From Gemmatimonadaceae bacterium (GTDB lineage Bacteria; Gemmatimonadota; Gemmatimonadetes; Gemmatimonadales; Gemmatimonadaceae): a stretch of DNA of 64,000 nt. The notes under the pieces were generated by a model, which worked only from the letters and a program-made list of their open reading frames with translations, did no database searches and was not told the DNA's origin. Each line of letters opens with the position of its first letter. Position 1 is the first letter of the stretch. The translations under genes and the position numbers were made by a program. Location: assembly GCA_036496605.1 (NCBI GenBank), contig DASXKV010000030.1, forward strand, positions 1-64,000. Direction: 5' to 3'. Of the stretch, positions 1-7,513 are shown piece after piece.

Positions 1-112
1 CGACCAACGACCAACGACCAACGACCAACGACCAACGACCAACGACCAACGACCAACGACCAACGACCAACGACCAACGACCAACGACCAACGACCAACG
101 ACCAACTACCAA
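1..112. repeat. Heptamer tandem repeat (CGACCAA)n
   Basis: Fifteen perfect copies of CGACCAA occupy 1-105, followed by one variant CTACCAA. The array is cut by the left edge, so its full length is unknown. It lies 5' of the cytochrome oxidase subunit IV gene and probably 3' of an unseen gene. It is the C/A-rich strand of the same kind of heptad repeat seen at 6935, 7514, 14749, 15999 and 63861. Confidence 0.95.
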
Positions 113-134
113 CCACGCCCTAGCCCCTTCTCCC

Positions 135-437
135 ATGGCAAATCCAGAGCACGCAACACCGTCGGGCCGGCCGTCACACGCCCATCCGAATTACATCCTC
201 ATCTGGGTCTTTCTCGCCGTGCTGACAGCGGTCGAGCTGACCGTGGCGTTTCTGCCCTGGCCCAAGACGCTGATCATCCTGATCCTCCTCGGCATGGCAT
301 TCTGGAAGGCAGGGCTCGTCGGGCTGTACTACATGCATCTGCGTTTCGAGCCGAAGCGCCTGCGCATTCTCGCCATCGCGCCACTACCACTCTTTGCGGT
401 GCTCGTCTGCGCCGTGATCACGGAGTGGATTTGGTAG
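135..437 (+). CDS. Cytochrome c oxidase subunit IV family protein
   Basis: A 100-residue inner-membrane protein of the small prokaryotic oxidase subunit IV family (caa3/aa3-type terminal oxidases). Three hydrophobic segments are visible at about 20-40, 44-63 and 78-97. The stretch KAGLVGLYYMHLRFE around residues 58-72 is the family hallmark between the second and third segments. The role is accessory or structural in the haem-copper oxidase, with no redox centre of its own. It is followed by ctaB with a 13-base overlap, so it is probably the last oxidase subunit of an operon whose larger subunits lie to the left of the window. The family is clear; which oxidase type it serves cannot be told from here. 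Confidence 0.88.
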   Translation: MANPEHATPSGRPSHAHPNYILIWVFLAVLTAVELTVAFLPWPKTLIILILLGMAFWKAGLVGLYYMHLRFEPKRLRILAIAPLPLFAVLVCAVITEWIW

Positions 438-1375
438 CGCCGCCGACCCCCGTCCCCGTCGCGGGCGTCGGTATCGGCGCGCCGGCGGACTACTTTGCGC
501 TGACCAAGCCGCGTATCGTCGCACTCGTTGTGCTGACGGTCGCGGCGGGATTCGTCGTCGCTCTCCCCGCCGCGGCCCGTGTGGGCTTTGCCGGCAATGC
601 CGGCACGGCTCCGCTGTCCGTGCAATTGTGGATTCTCGCGAACGTGCTCGTCGGCACGGCGCTGGTCGCCGGCGGGACGAACGCGCTCAACCAGATCGCC
701 GAGCGCGACGTCGACGCGCTGATGCGCCGAACGCACACCCGGCCGTTGCCAGCCGGTCGGCTCGAGCCTAACGCGGCGCGTTGGTTCGCGTGGAGCATCG
801 CCGCGCTCGGCGTCATTCAGCTCGCGACACTCGTCAACGTGATGACGGCGCTGCTCGCCGCGCTGACGCTCGTCAGTTATGTCTTTGCGTACACGCCGCT
901 CAAGCGCCGCACATCGCTGTCGACGCTCGTCGGTGCCGTACCGGGCGCACTGCCGATCCTCGGAGGCTGGACGGCGACGGGCGCACCATTGGATGCCGGT
1001 GCCTACGCCCTGTTTGGCATCATGTTCCTTTGGCAGATGCCGCACTTTCTCGCGCTGAGTTGGATGTACCGCGCTGACTACGCACGCGCGGGACTTCGAA
1101 TGCTGAGCATCGAGGATGAGACCGGTGCCATGACGTTTCGTCAGGCGGCACTGAACGCCGCGGCCCTCATTCCGATTAGTCTCCTGCCGACGGCACTCGG
1201 CATTGCGGGACGGACGTACTTCGTCGCCGCCGTGCTGCTGTCGGGTATACTGCTCGGACTCTCGATCGGTGCCGCACGCGCTCCATCGCCGAAGACGGCG
1301 CGGCGCCTGTTCCTCTCGACACTCGTCTATCTCCCGGTACTCCTCGGCGTTCTCGTCGCCAACAGGATCGTATGA
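425..1375 (+). CDS. ctaB: Protohaem IX farnesyltransferase (haem O synthase)
   Basis: UbiA-superfamily membrane prenyltransferase that adds a farnesyl group to protohaem to make haem O, the precursor of haem A for the terminal oxidase. The first aspartate-rich motif is visible as NALNQIAERDVDALMRRTHT followed by RPL, matching the family pattern NxxxDxxxDxxMxRTxxRP. Further family blocks are LVGAVPGALPILGGW, FLWQMPHFLALSW and the second acidic motif YARAGLRMLSIED. At 316 residues the length is normal. The start is GTG at 425, inside the end of the subunit IV gene; the overlap implies translational coupling. The C-terminus overlaps the next small gene by four bases (ATGA). Confidence 0.93.
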   Translation: MDLVAPPTPVPVAGVGIGAPADYFALTKPRIVALVVLTVAAGFVVALPAAARVGFAGNAGTAPLSVQLWILANVLVGTALVAGGTNALNQIAERDVDALMRRTHTRPLPAGRLEPNAARWFAWSIAALGVIQLATLVNVMTALLAALTLVSYVFAYTPLKRRTSLSTLVGAVPGALPILGGWTATGAPLDAGAYALFGIMFLWQMPHFLALSWMYRADYARAGLRMLSIEDETGAMTFRQAALNAAALIPISLLPTALGIAGRTYFVAAVLLSGILLGLSIGAARAPSPKTARRLFLSTLVYLPVLLGVLVANRIV

Positions 1376-1560
1376 TTCCATTTCATCGTTTCCTCATCAC
1401 GACCGCGATCCTGTTCTGCGTCGGCTTCGCCGCGTGGGCGTTCGTCGCCTATCGCACCAGCGGCGCGGGCTCGGACCTCGGATTCGCGCTCGCCTTTGCC
1501 GTCGCCGGCGGCGCGCTCGGCTACTATCTGAAGAACCTCAACCGGTTCCTCCACCGATGA
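1372..1560 (+). CDS. Small two-helix membrane protein, ctaB operon
   Basis: A 62-residue protein with two hydrophobic segments (about 7-27 and 35-53) and a basic C-terminal tail (KNLNRFLHR). I do not recognise the family. The ATG at 1372 overlaps the ctaB stop as ATGA, and its own stop overlaps the next ORF in the same way. It is therefore almost certainly translated as part of the oxidase/haem O operon. Small accessory membrane proteins are common in oxidase operons, so a role in oxidase assembly or stability is possible but unproven. Confidence 0.7.
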   Translation: MIPFHRFLITTAILFCVGFAAWAFVAYRTSGAGSDLGFALAFAVAGGALGYYLKNLNRFLHR

Positions 1561-1739
1561 TTCAGAATCCGGCTATGAACGACGACGTGCTCTCGTTGAG
1601 CATGTTCTGGGCGGGGGCGTTGATGGTCTTTACGCCAATCATCGCTGCCACGGCCGTGATCCTCGTCTGGCGGCGCGGGCAAAAGAAGGCCGCCGCCGCC
1701 GCGTCACCTAACGATTCTGGGAAGACGAGAGCGCCGTGA
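1557..1739 (+). CDS. Single-span small membrane protein, end of ctaB operon
   Basis: A 60-residue ORF starting at the ATG that overlaps the preceding stop (ATGA), with a second possible start at 1575. It has one strong hydrophobic segment at about 17-38, then a positively charged cytoplasmic-type stretch (WRRGQKK) and a low-complexity Ala/Ser/Pro tail. It reads as a tail-anchored or signal-anchor protein. It ends 17 bases before the facing hemQ gene. Function unknown; position suggests the respiratory oxidase. The tail contains one GCCTAACG-type site (1706). Confidence 0.6.
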   Translation: MIQNPAMNDDVLSLSMFWAGALMVFTPIIAATAVILVWRRGQKKAAAAASPNDSGKTRAP

Positions 1740-1756
1740 TCTGCCGTGTCACGCAG

Positions 1757-2548
1757 TTAGCGGACGATCATCTCTTCGGCCCAGGCGTCGGGCTCGATCA
1801 AGCGCCCGACGTAGAAATCCCCGAACTCCGCGTATTTCGAGCTCGCCTCGTCGAAGCGCATCTCGGTCACGAGTTTCTTGAAGTCGACCGGATCCTTGGC
1901 GAAGAGGGTTACCCCCCACTCCCATTTATCGAGTCCGATGGCGCCCGTGATGATTTGCGTAACGCGGCCCGCATAGCGACGGCCCGTGAGACCGTGGCTG
2001 TGCATCAACTTGCTTCGCTCCGGAAGGGGCAGCGTATACCAGTTCTGCCCCGTCTCTCGGCGCTTGGACATCGGGTAGAAGCTGACGTACGGCATGTTTT
2101 CCGGAATCGGCGGATACAATCGGCGCAGAGTATGCGGACTCTCGCGCTCAGCGCGAAGGCGCGCCTCCCGCTGCGGATCTTCCTGGCCATGCGCCGCAAG
2201 CTGGTACAGCCCCAGCTCCGTCACGCTCAGGAAGTACATCGCGGGATGCAGGTACTCCATCACGTCCAACCGATCGATTCGATGCTGGACATCGCGCAGC
2301 TCATCGAGCGTCGGCCGAAAGTGCATCACCAGTACGTCAGCGGTCGATCCGACGAGCGAGGCGACGGCGCTCCACCCTTCGCCGTCCTGGCGCACGATCG
2401 CGCCGAGGCTGTCGGCCGTTGCGCAGCGAAGATCACGCAGCACGTCGGGCGCGAGCGAACGAATCGCGCGCCGATCGACGGTGTAGAGCTGATGAAGCGC
2501 GTACCAACCCTCGAGTGTTTCCGGCGGCAGAACAGCAGTCGATTCCAT
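1757..2548 (-). CDS. hemQ: Coproheme decarboxylase (HemQ/ChdC)
   Basis: Member of the chlorite-dismutase superfamily that performs the last step of the coproporphyrin-dependent haem pathway: peroxide-driven decarboxylation of two propionates of coprohaem III to give protohaem b. The family block YPMSKRRETGQNWYTLP (Tyr158 at the position of the catalytic tyrosine) is followed by ERSKLMHSHGLTGRRY, which carries the proximal-histidine region (His183/His185). The C-terminal EWGVTLFA...RFDEASSKYAEFGDFYVG is also typical. The 263-residue length fits ChdC. It faces the ctaB operon, linking haem b production with haem O synthesis. The start ATG has no strong Shine-Dalgarno. Confidence 0.92.
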   Translation of the reverse strand: MESTAVLPPETLEGWYALHQLYTVDRRAIRSLAPDVLRDLRCATADSLGAIVRQDGEGWSAVASLVGSTADVLVMHFRPTLDELRDVQHRIDRLDVMEYLHPAMYFLSVTELGLYQLAAHGQEDPQREARLRAERESPHTLRRLYPPIPENMPYVSFYPMSKRRETGQNWYTLPLPERSKLMHSHGLTGRRYAGRVTQIITGAIGLDKWEWGVTLFAKDPVDFKKLVTEMRFDEASSKYAEFGDFYVGRLIEPDAWAEEMIVR

Positions 2549-2624
2549 ATGTAGTCAGGAAGATGGCGACGCACCGCGTACAGTGGCAGTGTCGGCGGTG
2601 CCATTCCGAAAGCCGAGGTGGCTC

Positions 2625-3590
2625 ATGACCAAAGCTCGCGCAGTCGACGACTTCGTGGTCTGGACGTTGAGTATCGTGCTGGCTGGTCTGTTCTTGCTCA
2701 CGGGTGTTCCGAAAATCCTTGGCTTGCCCGCGATCGGCTTTCAAGCGTCGGCGATGCGCGGCTTCCCAGAGGTGATGCGCCTCATCGTCGGCGTTGTCGA
2801 GTGCGCGGGAGCAATCGGCCTGCTCGTCCCAGCCCTGGCGTCATTCTCAGCAATCGTACTTGCGGTCGTGATGGTTCCCGCGTCGCTCACTCAGTACGCG
2901 AGCGGTGAGGGCCACGTCTGGGTGCCGATCCTCGTCCTGGCGCTGCTGCTCATCATTCCGTGGCGTCGCAATGCGAAGGCGGTCCACGCCAGCTACCACG
3001 AATTCGCGGATCATCCGCACCCGCTGCTTCACGACGGCATCATTGCGGGGTTGATCGGTGCTTCCGCGATCGCGATCTGGTTCCTGGTCATCGACACGAT
3101 CGCAGGTCAGCCATTGCGCACGCCGGCGGCACTCGGCAACGGATTGCTGGACGTCTTCGGCCCCGCTGACGTGACCGACAGCAAGATGACGTTCGTGCTC
3201 GTGTACACGATCTTCCACTTCGCCGCTTTCATGTTCGTGGGTCTCCTGGCATCACTCATCGTGCACCTTGCCAAGCACGAGCCCTCGATCTTGCTGGGCT
3301 TCGTTGTGCTTTTCGTCGCGACGGAGATCGGCTTTTATGGGTTCACGGGTCTTCTGCACGAGGCGAGCTCGTTGAAGTCCCTCGTGTGGTATCAAGTGAT
3401 GCTCGGCAACCTGATCGCGGCGTCGGCGATGGGTTACTACTTCTGGCGTACGCATCGCGAGCTCGGAGACGAGTTCCGGCACTCGCTCGACTGGGACACG
3501 GAGCTCGTCCCGCCCGAACATCGCGAAGCGATCCCGAGCGCAAAAGTGGTCCCACCGTTAGGCGATCGGCCGGCGGCGACCAAGCGCTAG
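2625..3590 (+). CDS. DoxX-like integral membrane protein
   Basis: A 321-residue membrane protein. The first about 125 residues look like a DoxX/DoxX-like four-helix unit: a helix ending in LFLLTGVPKILG, a GFPEVMRLIVGVVECAGAIGLL segment, and further helices. The second half carries about four more hydrophobic helices, including a HFAAFMFVGLLASLIVH segment, so the protein is longer than plain DoxX proteins. I chose ATG 2625 because GAGGTGG lies about five bases upstream; an upstream GTG at 2583 is in frame but has no ribosome site. The gene is divergent from hemQ. DoxX-type proteins are linked to redox processes, but no activity can be assigned here. Confidence 0.7.
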   Translation: MTKARAVDDFVVWTLSIVLAGLFLLTGVPKILGLPAIGFQASAMRGFPEVMRLIVGVVECAGAIGLLVPALASFSAIVLAVVMVPASLTQYASGEGHVWVPILVLALLLIIPWRRNAKAVHASYHEFADHPHPLLHDGIIAGLIGASAIAIWFLVIDTIAGQPLRTPAALGNGLLDVFGPADVTDSKMTFVLVYTIFHFAAFMFVGLLASLIVHLAKHEPSILLGFVVLFVATEIGFYGFTGLLHEASSLKSLVWYQVMLGNLIAASAMGYYFWRTHRELGDEFRHSLDWDTELVPPEHREAIPSAKVVPPLGDRPAATKR

Positions 3591-3748
3591 CACCCAGCTC
3601 AGCTATGCCAAAATTGCTCGTCCGTGAATTTCGGGAACCGTTGGGGTCAGCGGGGCCGCTGAAACCACTGGCACGGCGCGGAAACCACTGACTCGCTCCT
3701 CAGCGGGACGGTTCCATGCACCAAGCCGCAGATGCTTTTGTTGTTAAA

Positions 3749-3790
3749 TGCCTCGGGAAGCTTCCAACGATCAGGAAACCTCCCGAGGCA
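3749..3790. repeat. Inverted repeat, perfect 10-bp stem (REP/BIME-like)
   Basis: TGCCTCGGGA (3749-3758) pairs with TCCCGAGGCA (3781-3790). Inside the loop TTCC (3762-3765) can pair with GGAA (3774-3777). It sits between convergent genes but is not followed by a T-run, so it may be a terminator, a REP-type element or the end of a small mobile repeat. Confidence 0.7.
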
Positions 3791-3971
3791 CTCACAAATT
3801 CCAAAACATCACTGGGCGCGGAACTGTCTCTCCACACGGAGCCCGTCAGCGGTTTCAGCGCCGTGTCAGCGATTTCAGCGGCCTCCTACGGCTCGTTCCG
3901 AGATTCCGCAACCCGATTCTGCTTTGAGGGCCGCTGCCGCACCTCTCATTATCGCGATTACGGCCCACTAG

Positions 3972-3992
3972 ATCCTTCGCTTTGCTCAGGAT
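3972..3992. repeat. Short hairpin ATCCTTCGC...GCTCAGGAT
   Basis: Positions 3972-3992 form a short hairpin (ATCCT/AGGAT ends), followed by GACA. From memory, closely similar ATCCTTCGC-N-GCTCAGGATGACA strings recur in intergenic DNA of unrelated bacteria. This copy is single in the window. Confidence 0.5.
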
Positions 3993-4013
3993 GACAAGAG
4001 CGTGCTCAGCCCG

Positions 4014-4403
4014 TTAGGCAGAATCTGCACCTTCGGCGGGTTTCTGACTCGGTGCCTCACGACGATCTCGCCCTCGGAAGACCCATGACGCGAGGCGCCA
4101 GAGCAGCCACGCGGGAAGAACCACGAAGATCGCGATTTTCAACGCGAAGAGGCCGAAGGCGAGCGCGGCAAAGAGAACGCCCATCGCGAGTCCGCCGGCG
4201 AGAAGCACGAGGAAGAGCGGCAGTCCAAAGAGAGCGAGCAGGAACAACACCGGCAGCGCCAGCACGGCGAGCACGATCAGGATGGGCAGCCCGAACGCCT
4301 TGAGCAGAAACGCGATCGGCAGGAAGGAGAGCAATGCGAGGATCTTGAAGATCCAGCGAACGATTGCGATCCGCATCGCGAGCCACTTCAGAATTGCCCA
4401 CAT
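4014..4403 (-). CDS. Hypothetical multi-span membrane protein
   Basis: A 129-residue, extremely hydrophobic protein with a run of closely packed Leu/Phe/Gly/Ala-rich segments between about residues 15 and 105 and an Arg-rich polar tail (FRGRDRREAPSQKPAEG). No family is recognised. I start it at the ATG at 4403; a longer version from a TTG at 4532 would add 43 polar residues without a ribosome site and is less likely. The stop lies at a CGTTAGGC site. It is divergent from the GGDEF-like gene at 4619. Confidence 0.55.
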   Translation of the reverse strand: MWAILKWLAMRIAIVRWIFKILALLSFLPIAFLLKAFGLPILIVLAVLALPVLFLLALFGLPLFLVLLAGGLAMGVLFAALAFGLFALKIAIFVVLPAWLLWRLASWVFRGRDRREAPSQKPAEGADSA

Positions 4404-4618
4404 AAAGAGCCGTTGGTTGCAGTTGAGCGGCGGAGCACCCGCGACGACGATGTACGCTCCCGACCTTCGTAACGTTTCATCTGGGCTCACGCGAAGCGCT
4501 GTGGTTTCCTCGTCGCGGAACGGCACGTGCAATTGTCTTGGCTCCGTGTGAGCCGTGGACGCGGTAGTCGAGCGGCGAACGGGCGGACGAGGAAGTGTCG
4601 GGTGGCAGGGGAGGAGCG

Positions 4619-5134
4619 ATGTCGCAGCAGTGGGCCCGCAGCGGAGTCATCGGAATCGCAAGGCGAAAACCCTCGAACATCCAGACCGCCGATGTGAGGC
4701 CGCTCATCACGCAGCCGCGCGTGTCGTCCGGCTACACTCTTCTCGACGCCCACGCCTTCCGCAACGCGATGAATGTCCTCGTTGCGCGCCAGCATCTGCT
4801 CTTCACCATTCTCGTCATTCGTCCCGAGCAGCACGGATCGACGCTCGCGCTGGGTGAAACGATCCTCCGACAACTGCGCGGCGCCTCCGGCGACCTCGTC
4901 GGCTATCTCGATTCGGCCCTTGCCGTGGCACTCCAGGGGGCCGATCACGTGGGCGCCGTCGCCTTTGCGGATCGCATGCGCGACGAGTGGCGCCGCGCAT
5001 GCCACGGTGAGCTCCTGGTCGATATCGCCGAGCACCCGTTCGCGGAGCAACGCGTCATCGAGCTGCTTACGACCGATTGGTCCGCGCCGAGATGGATGCC
5101 CGCAACGCTCCACGACGCGAGTCCGTTGAATTAG
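4619..5134 (+). CDS. Degenerate GGDEF-like domain protein (hypothetical)
   Basis: A 171-residue soluble protein. The ATG at 4619 is preceded by a good GAGGAG ribosome site; an earlier GTG at 4595 is possible. The region from NVLVARQHLLFTILVI through LRQLRGASGDLVGYLDSAL to VAFADRMRDEWR follows the strand-helix order of a GGDEF domain, but the GG(D/E)EF signature is replaced by GASGDLVGY, so diguanylate cyclase activity is not expected. It may be an enzymatically dead sensor domain. The similarity is weak and judged by eye. The C-terminus overlaps the convergent gene 5131-5472 by four bases. Confidence 0.55.
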   Translation: MSQQWARSGVIGIARRKPSNIQTADVRPLITQPRVSSGYTLLDAHAFRNAMNVLVARQHLLFTILVIRPEQHGSTLALGETILRQLRGASGDLVGYLDSALAVALQGADHVGAVAFADRMRDEWRRACHGELLVDIAEHPFAEQRVIELLTTDWSAPRWMPATLHDASPLN

Positions 5135-5472
5135 CGGCGTCGCCCCGATGGAGACGAGAAAGGCGCGGGAGTCGCGAGATGACAGTAGTGCTCGAGGGTC
5201 CGCTGCCCACAGTCTTCCCAATCAGCGGGAATCGGAGAGAGACGCTTCCGAGCTTCGCCTGCGTCGAAGCACAGCCAACCCTCCCGGAGACCGCTCGTAA
5301 GCGGCGTACCGCATCCGTCGACCTGGCGCCGCTCGGATTGGCGGCGATCGGGAAAGGAAACGTTCTCCCCCATCGTGCGCCGATCCGCCACTCGCCGCTC
5401 GACGGCCCTTGGCGAAACGTCCCACGCGTGCCACTCCACCCCTTCAGAATCCAGGAAAGTACGATAAGCCAT
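5131..5472 (-). CDS. Small conserved hypothetical protein (FLDSEGVEWHAWDV family)
   Basis: A 113-residue soluble protein starting at ATG 5472 (MAYRTFLDSEG...). It has a short N-terminal motif EGVEWHAWDV, a central Arg-rich linker with repeated ERR/DRR triplets (residues about 22-50), and a conserved-looking C-terminal block GLREGWLCFDAGEARKRLSP. I recall similar short proteins in Gemmatimonadota genomes, with no known function. The Trp/Tyr-containing N- and C-terminal blocks could fold together while the basic linker binds nucleic acid or a partner; that is inference only. Confidence 0.6.
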   Translation of the reverse strand: MAYRTFLDSEGVEWHAWDVSPRAVERRVADRRTMGENVSFPDRRQSERRQVDGCGTPLTSGLREGWLCFDAGEARKRLSPIPADWEDCGQRTLEHYCHLATPAPFSSPSGRRR

Positions 5473-5605
5473 ACGATCGACCTCTTCCGCTATCCCGAAA
5501 CCAGGGCAGACTTGATGCCAAAATATGCTTGCGCTCGGTGTGACCGGGGCATATGGTGGCACAAGCGACGCGGCGGGAATCGTTCATGCCTGGTGCAACG
5601 GCACC

Positions 5606-6052
5606 ATGACTAAGGGCCGAATACTGCTCGCGCACGGAAACACTGACTGCCAAACGATTTATGGCAGCGCGCTGGCGCACGACGGATATCACGTCGACAT
5701 CGCCGGCGATGGCGATTCGGCTCTCAGGCAGCTCGCCTCCCAATCGTACGACGTCGTCGTAGCCGACCTCTACCTCGAGAGCACGGACGACGAGTGCCTA
5801 CTCCGACGGCTGCGGCGCGAGCCATTTTCGGCTCACCTGCCCGTTGTCGTGCTTACTGGCTGGGCGACGGAAGCTCATCGCCGCGTCGCGATCGACGAGG
5901 ACGCAGACGAGTTTCTTCCGCTCCCAACTAGCCCGCGCGAGCTGATCGGTGCCGTCGGCGCACTCTTGGGCAAGCCGCGACGACGGACCCCAGCGACTGG
6001 AATTACCGCCGATCCAAAGGATCGCACGGAAGATTTGAGCGACACGCGTTGA
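5606..6052 (+). CDS. Degenerate response-regulator receiver protein
   Basis: A 148-residue stand-alone receiver-type protein with no output domain. I start it at ATG 5606 (MTKGRILLAHG) because the receiver fold begins there. The phospho-acceptor aspartate (Asp54 in VVVADLYLES) and the switch Thr (Thr84 in VVLTGW) are present. The usual acidic pair after strand 1 is replaced by AHGN, and the conserved Lys of the FxxKP motif is Leu (EFLPLP). With Mg2+-binding acids and Lys missing, normal phosphorylation is doubtful. The C-terminal about 25 residues are polar and probably disordered. Confidence 0.75.
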   Translation: MTKGRILLAHGNTDCQTIYGSALAHDGYHVDIAGDGDSALRQLASQSYDVVVADLYLESTDDECLLRRLRREPFSAHLPVVVLTGWATEAHRRVAIDEDADEFLPLPTSPRELIGAVGALLGKPRRRTPATGITADPKDRTEDLSDTR

Positions 6053-6076
6053 GCTGATCGGCATGTCCGGTGCACT

Positions 6077-6934
6077 GTGTGCGCCTGTACAGATCATGGA
6101 CTGCGCGTGTTCGCTCGTGTCGGTACGGCTTCAGCACTGATCGTCACGTTTCTCTTAGCGTCGACGCAGGCTCGTGCACAGGGTGGTGGCTCCGACACCT
6201 TCTTCAAAGCGTCGGACATCGGATGGGCGACCGGATTCAGTACCGCCGCCTATGGTCTGTCGCGCCTCGACCCGGCGATTGCCAAATACTTCCAGACGCC
6301 GGCGCATCAGAAGAACTCGAAGATGCGAAAAGTGGCCGAGGCCTTCACGCACGTGCAGGAGACGACGCTCACGATCGGTGGACTGGTGACCTATGGCGTC
6401 GCACGGCTGGCCGGCGCGCGCGACGTGGAGATCGTTGCGCTGCACGCAACCGAGGCGATCGTCGCGTCGAGCCTAACGAGCCAGGTGGTCCGCGGCCCGC
6501 TCGGCCGCGCCAGGCCGAAAGACGCCGAGCCGATCTTCGAGGACCAGTATGAATTCCACTGGTTCGACGGCTTCACCCACTTTCAGTATCGCGCCTTCCC
6601 TTCGATTCACTCGGCAGCCGCGTTCGCGGCCGCGACGGCGATCGTCACGGAGACGCACTACCGGTCACCGCGATCGACGTGGTACGTCGCGCCGATCGCA
6701 TTTACCATCGCCGCGGGCCCTGGCTACGCGCGCATGTACCTCGGCCAGCACTGGGCGAGCGATGTCTTCATGGGCGCATTCGTCGGCGCGTTCTATGGCC
6801 AGCGGATCGTCAACTACGCACGCGTGCATCCGAACAACAAAGTCGATCACTTCTTTCTTGGATCGGCAACACCTGGACTCAGCGTCGTGCCGAGCGCTGG
6901 AGGTCTGACCGTGAATTACGGTGTCAGGTTCTAG
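6077..6934 (+). CDS. PAP2-family membrane or secreted phosphatase
   Basis: Type-2 phosphatidic acid phosphatase superfamily. The three catalytic blocks are visible: RGPLGRARP (residues 139-147, with Arg for the usual first Lys), PSIHSA (His178) and ARMYLGQHWASD (Arg219, His225, Asp229). An N-terminal hydrophobic segment ending at TQARAQ looks like a signal peptide, so the protein probably acts in the envelope on lipid phosphates such as undecaprenyl pyrophosphate or phosphatidic acid. The start is uncertain: GTG 6077 gives 285 residues, and a later GTG near 6106 would give a cleaner signal peptide. A heptamer repeat begins directly after the stop. Confidence 0.82.
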   Translation: MCACTDHGLRVFARVGTASALIVTFLLASTQARAQGGGSDTFFKASDIGWATGFSTAAYGLSRLDPAIAKYFQTPAHQKNSKMRKVAEAFTHVQETTLTIGGLVTYGVARLAGARDVEIVALHATEAIVASSLTSQVVRGPLGRARPKDAEPIFEDQYEFHWFDGFTHFQYRAFPSIHSAAAFAAATAIVTETHYRSPRSTWYVAPIAFTIAAGPGYARMYLGQHWASDVFMGAFVGAFYGQRIVNYARVHPNNKVDHFFLGSATPGLSVVPSAGGLTVNYGVRF

Positions 6935-7066
6935 GGTGGTTGGTGGTTGGTGGTTGGTGGTTGGTGGTTGGTGGTTGGTTGGTGGTGGTTGGTGGTGGTT
7001 GGTGGTGGTTGGTGGTGGTTGGTGGTGGTTGGTGGTTGGTGGTTGGTGGTTGGTGGTTGGTAGTTG
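6935..7066. repeat. GGTTGGT heptamer / GGTGGTTGGT repeat array
   Basis: About 130 bases of GGTTGGT heptads interspersed with GGTGGTTGGT decads, beginning directly after the TAG stop of the PAP2 gene. Pairs of GG every few bases give many two-tetrad G-quadruplex-type patterns. No C-rich counterpart follows directly; the nearest is at about 7590-7637, on the far side of the S23-like gene. Confidence 0.95.
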
Positions 7067-7156
7067 GTGCAAGCGATTATCACGTCACGTCACGGAATGG
7101 TACGACATAGCGCTAGCTGTCGATTGATGTTGGGAGGCCACGACCGGAGACCAACC

Positions 7157-7513
7157 GTGACCATCCGCACCTACATGGACCTCGAGGCCTGGAAAGAAGG
7201 CATCGAGCTCGCTGTGCAAGTCTACCAATTGACCGATCGATTTCCACGCTATGAGCGCTTCGGACTATCGTCTCAGATGTGCCGCGCGGCCGTATCCATT
7301 CCTTCCAACGTCGCCGAGGGTCAATGCAAGTCGCGAAAGGAGTTCCAGCATCACGTTTCGCATTCGCGTGGCTCGTTGCAGGAGTTGATGACGTTGGTGG
7401 TGATTGCCGACCGAAGGAGCTACGGCTCTGCTGATCTGCTGGCCGAGATACGCGTGCGTGCAGATCGGGAAGGCAGACTCTTAAGCGGTCTTCGACGGTC
7501 GTTGATGGGGTAA
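7157..7513 (+). CDS. Four-helix-bundle protein (S23 / 23S rRNA IVP, Avd-like)
   Basis: A 118-residue protein with the hallmarks of the IVP/S23 family: TYMDLEAWKEGIELAVQVY, then FPRYERFGLSSQMCRAAVS, IPSNVAEG and ARGSL-type HSRGSLQEL. The family forms a pentameric four-helix bundle. It was first found in intervening sequences of 23S rRNA and includes the Avd accessory proteins of diversity-generating retroelements. I chose GTG 7157 (GGAG about seven bases upstream); ATG 7175 is the alternative. No reverse transcriptase is near. The gene is framed on both sides by heptad repeats (6935-7066 and 7514-7637), which may mark a small transferable unit. Confidence 0.8.
   Translation: MTIRTYMDLEAWKEGIELAVQVYQLTDRFPRYERFGLSSQMCRAAVSIPSNVAEGQCKSRKEFQHHVSHSRGSLQELMTLVVIADRRSYGSADLLAEIRVRADREGRLLSGLRRSLMG

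Larger units (their letters stand above)
3591..4013. other. Intergenic region without a supported gene
   Basis: About 420 bases between two convergent membrane-protein genes. Short ORFs here lack codon structure or ribosome sites and I do not call them. The region holds two GTTAGGC sites (3556 just upstream, 4012 at its end), a long perfect inverted repeat (3749-3790), two GAAACCACTG direct copies near 3661 and 3681, and a short ATCC...GGAT hairpin (3972-3992). It looks like a landing zone of small repeats. Confidence 0.6.

Noticed and set aside
1..112. Possible CRISPR array
   Set aside because: Repeat unit is 7 bases with no spacers; it is a simple tandem repeat.
329..1381. 350-residue open frame antisense to ctaB
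   Set aside because: Arg/Glu-rich shadow of a well-supported gene; long antisense frames are expected at this GC content.
1741..1762. GTTAGC words (also near 18064) as copies of the octamer
   Set aside because: They lack the GG/CC step of GTTAGG and were not counted.
3716..3994. Small plus-strand open frames of 79-92 residues in the gap
   Set aside because: No ribosome site, and they read through the inverted repeat; no family resemblance.
7157..7513. Diversity-generating retroelement
   Set aside because: The Avd-like protein is alone: no reverse transcriptase or template/variable repeat pair was found nearby.
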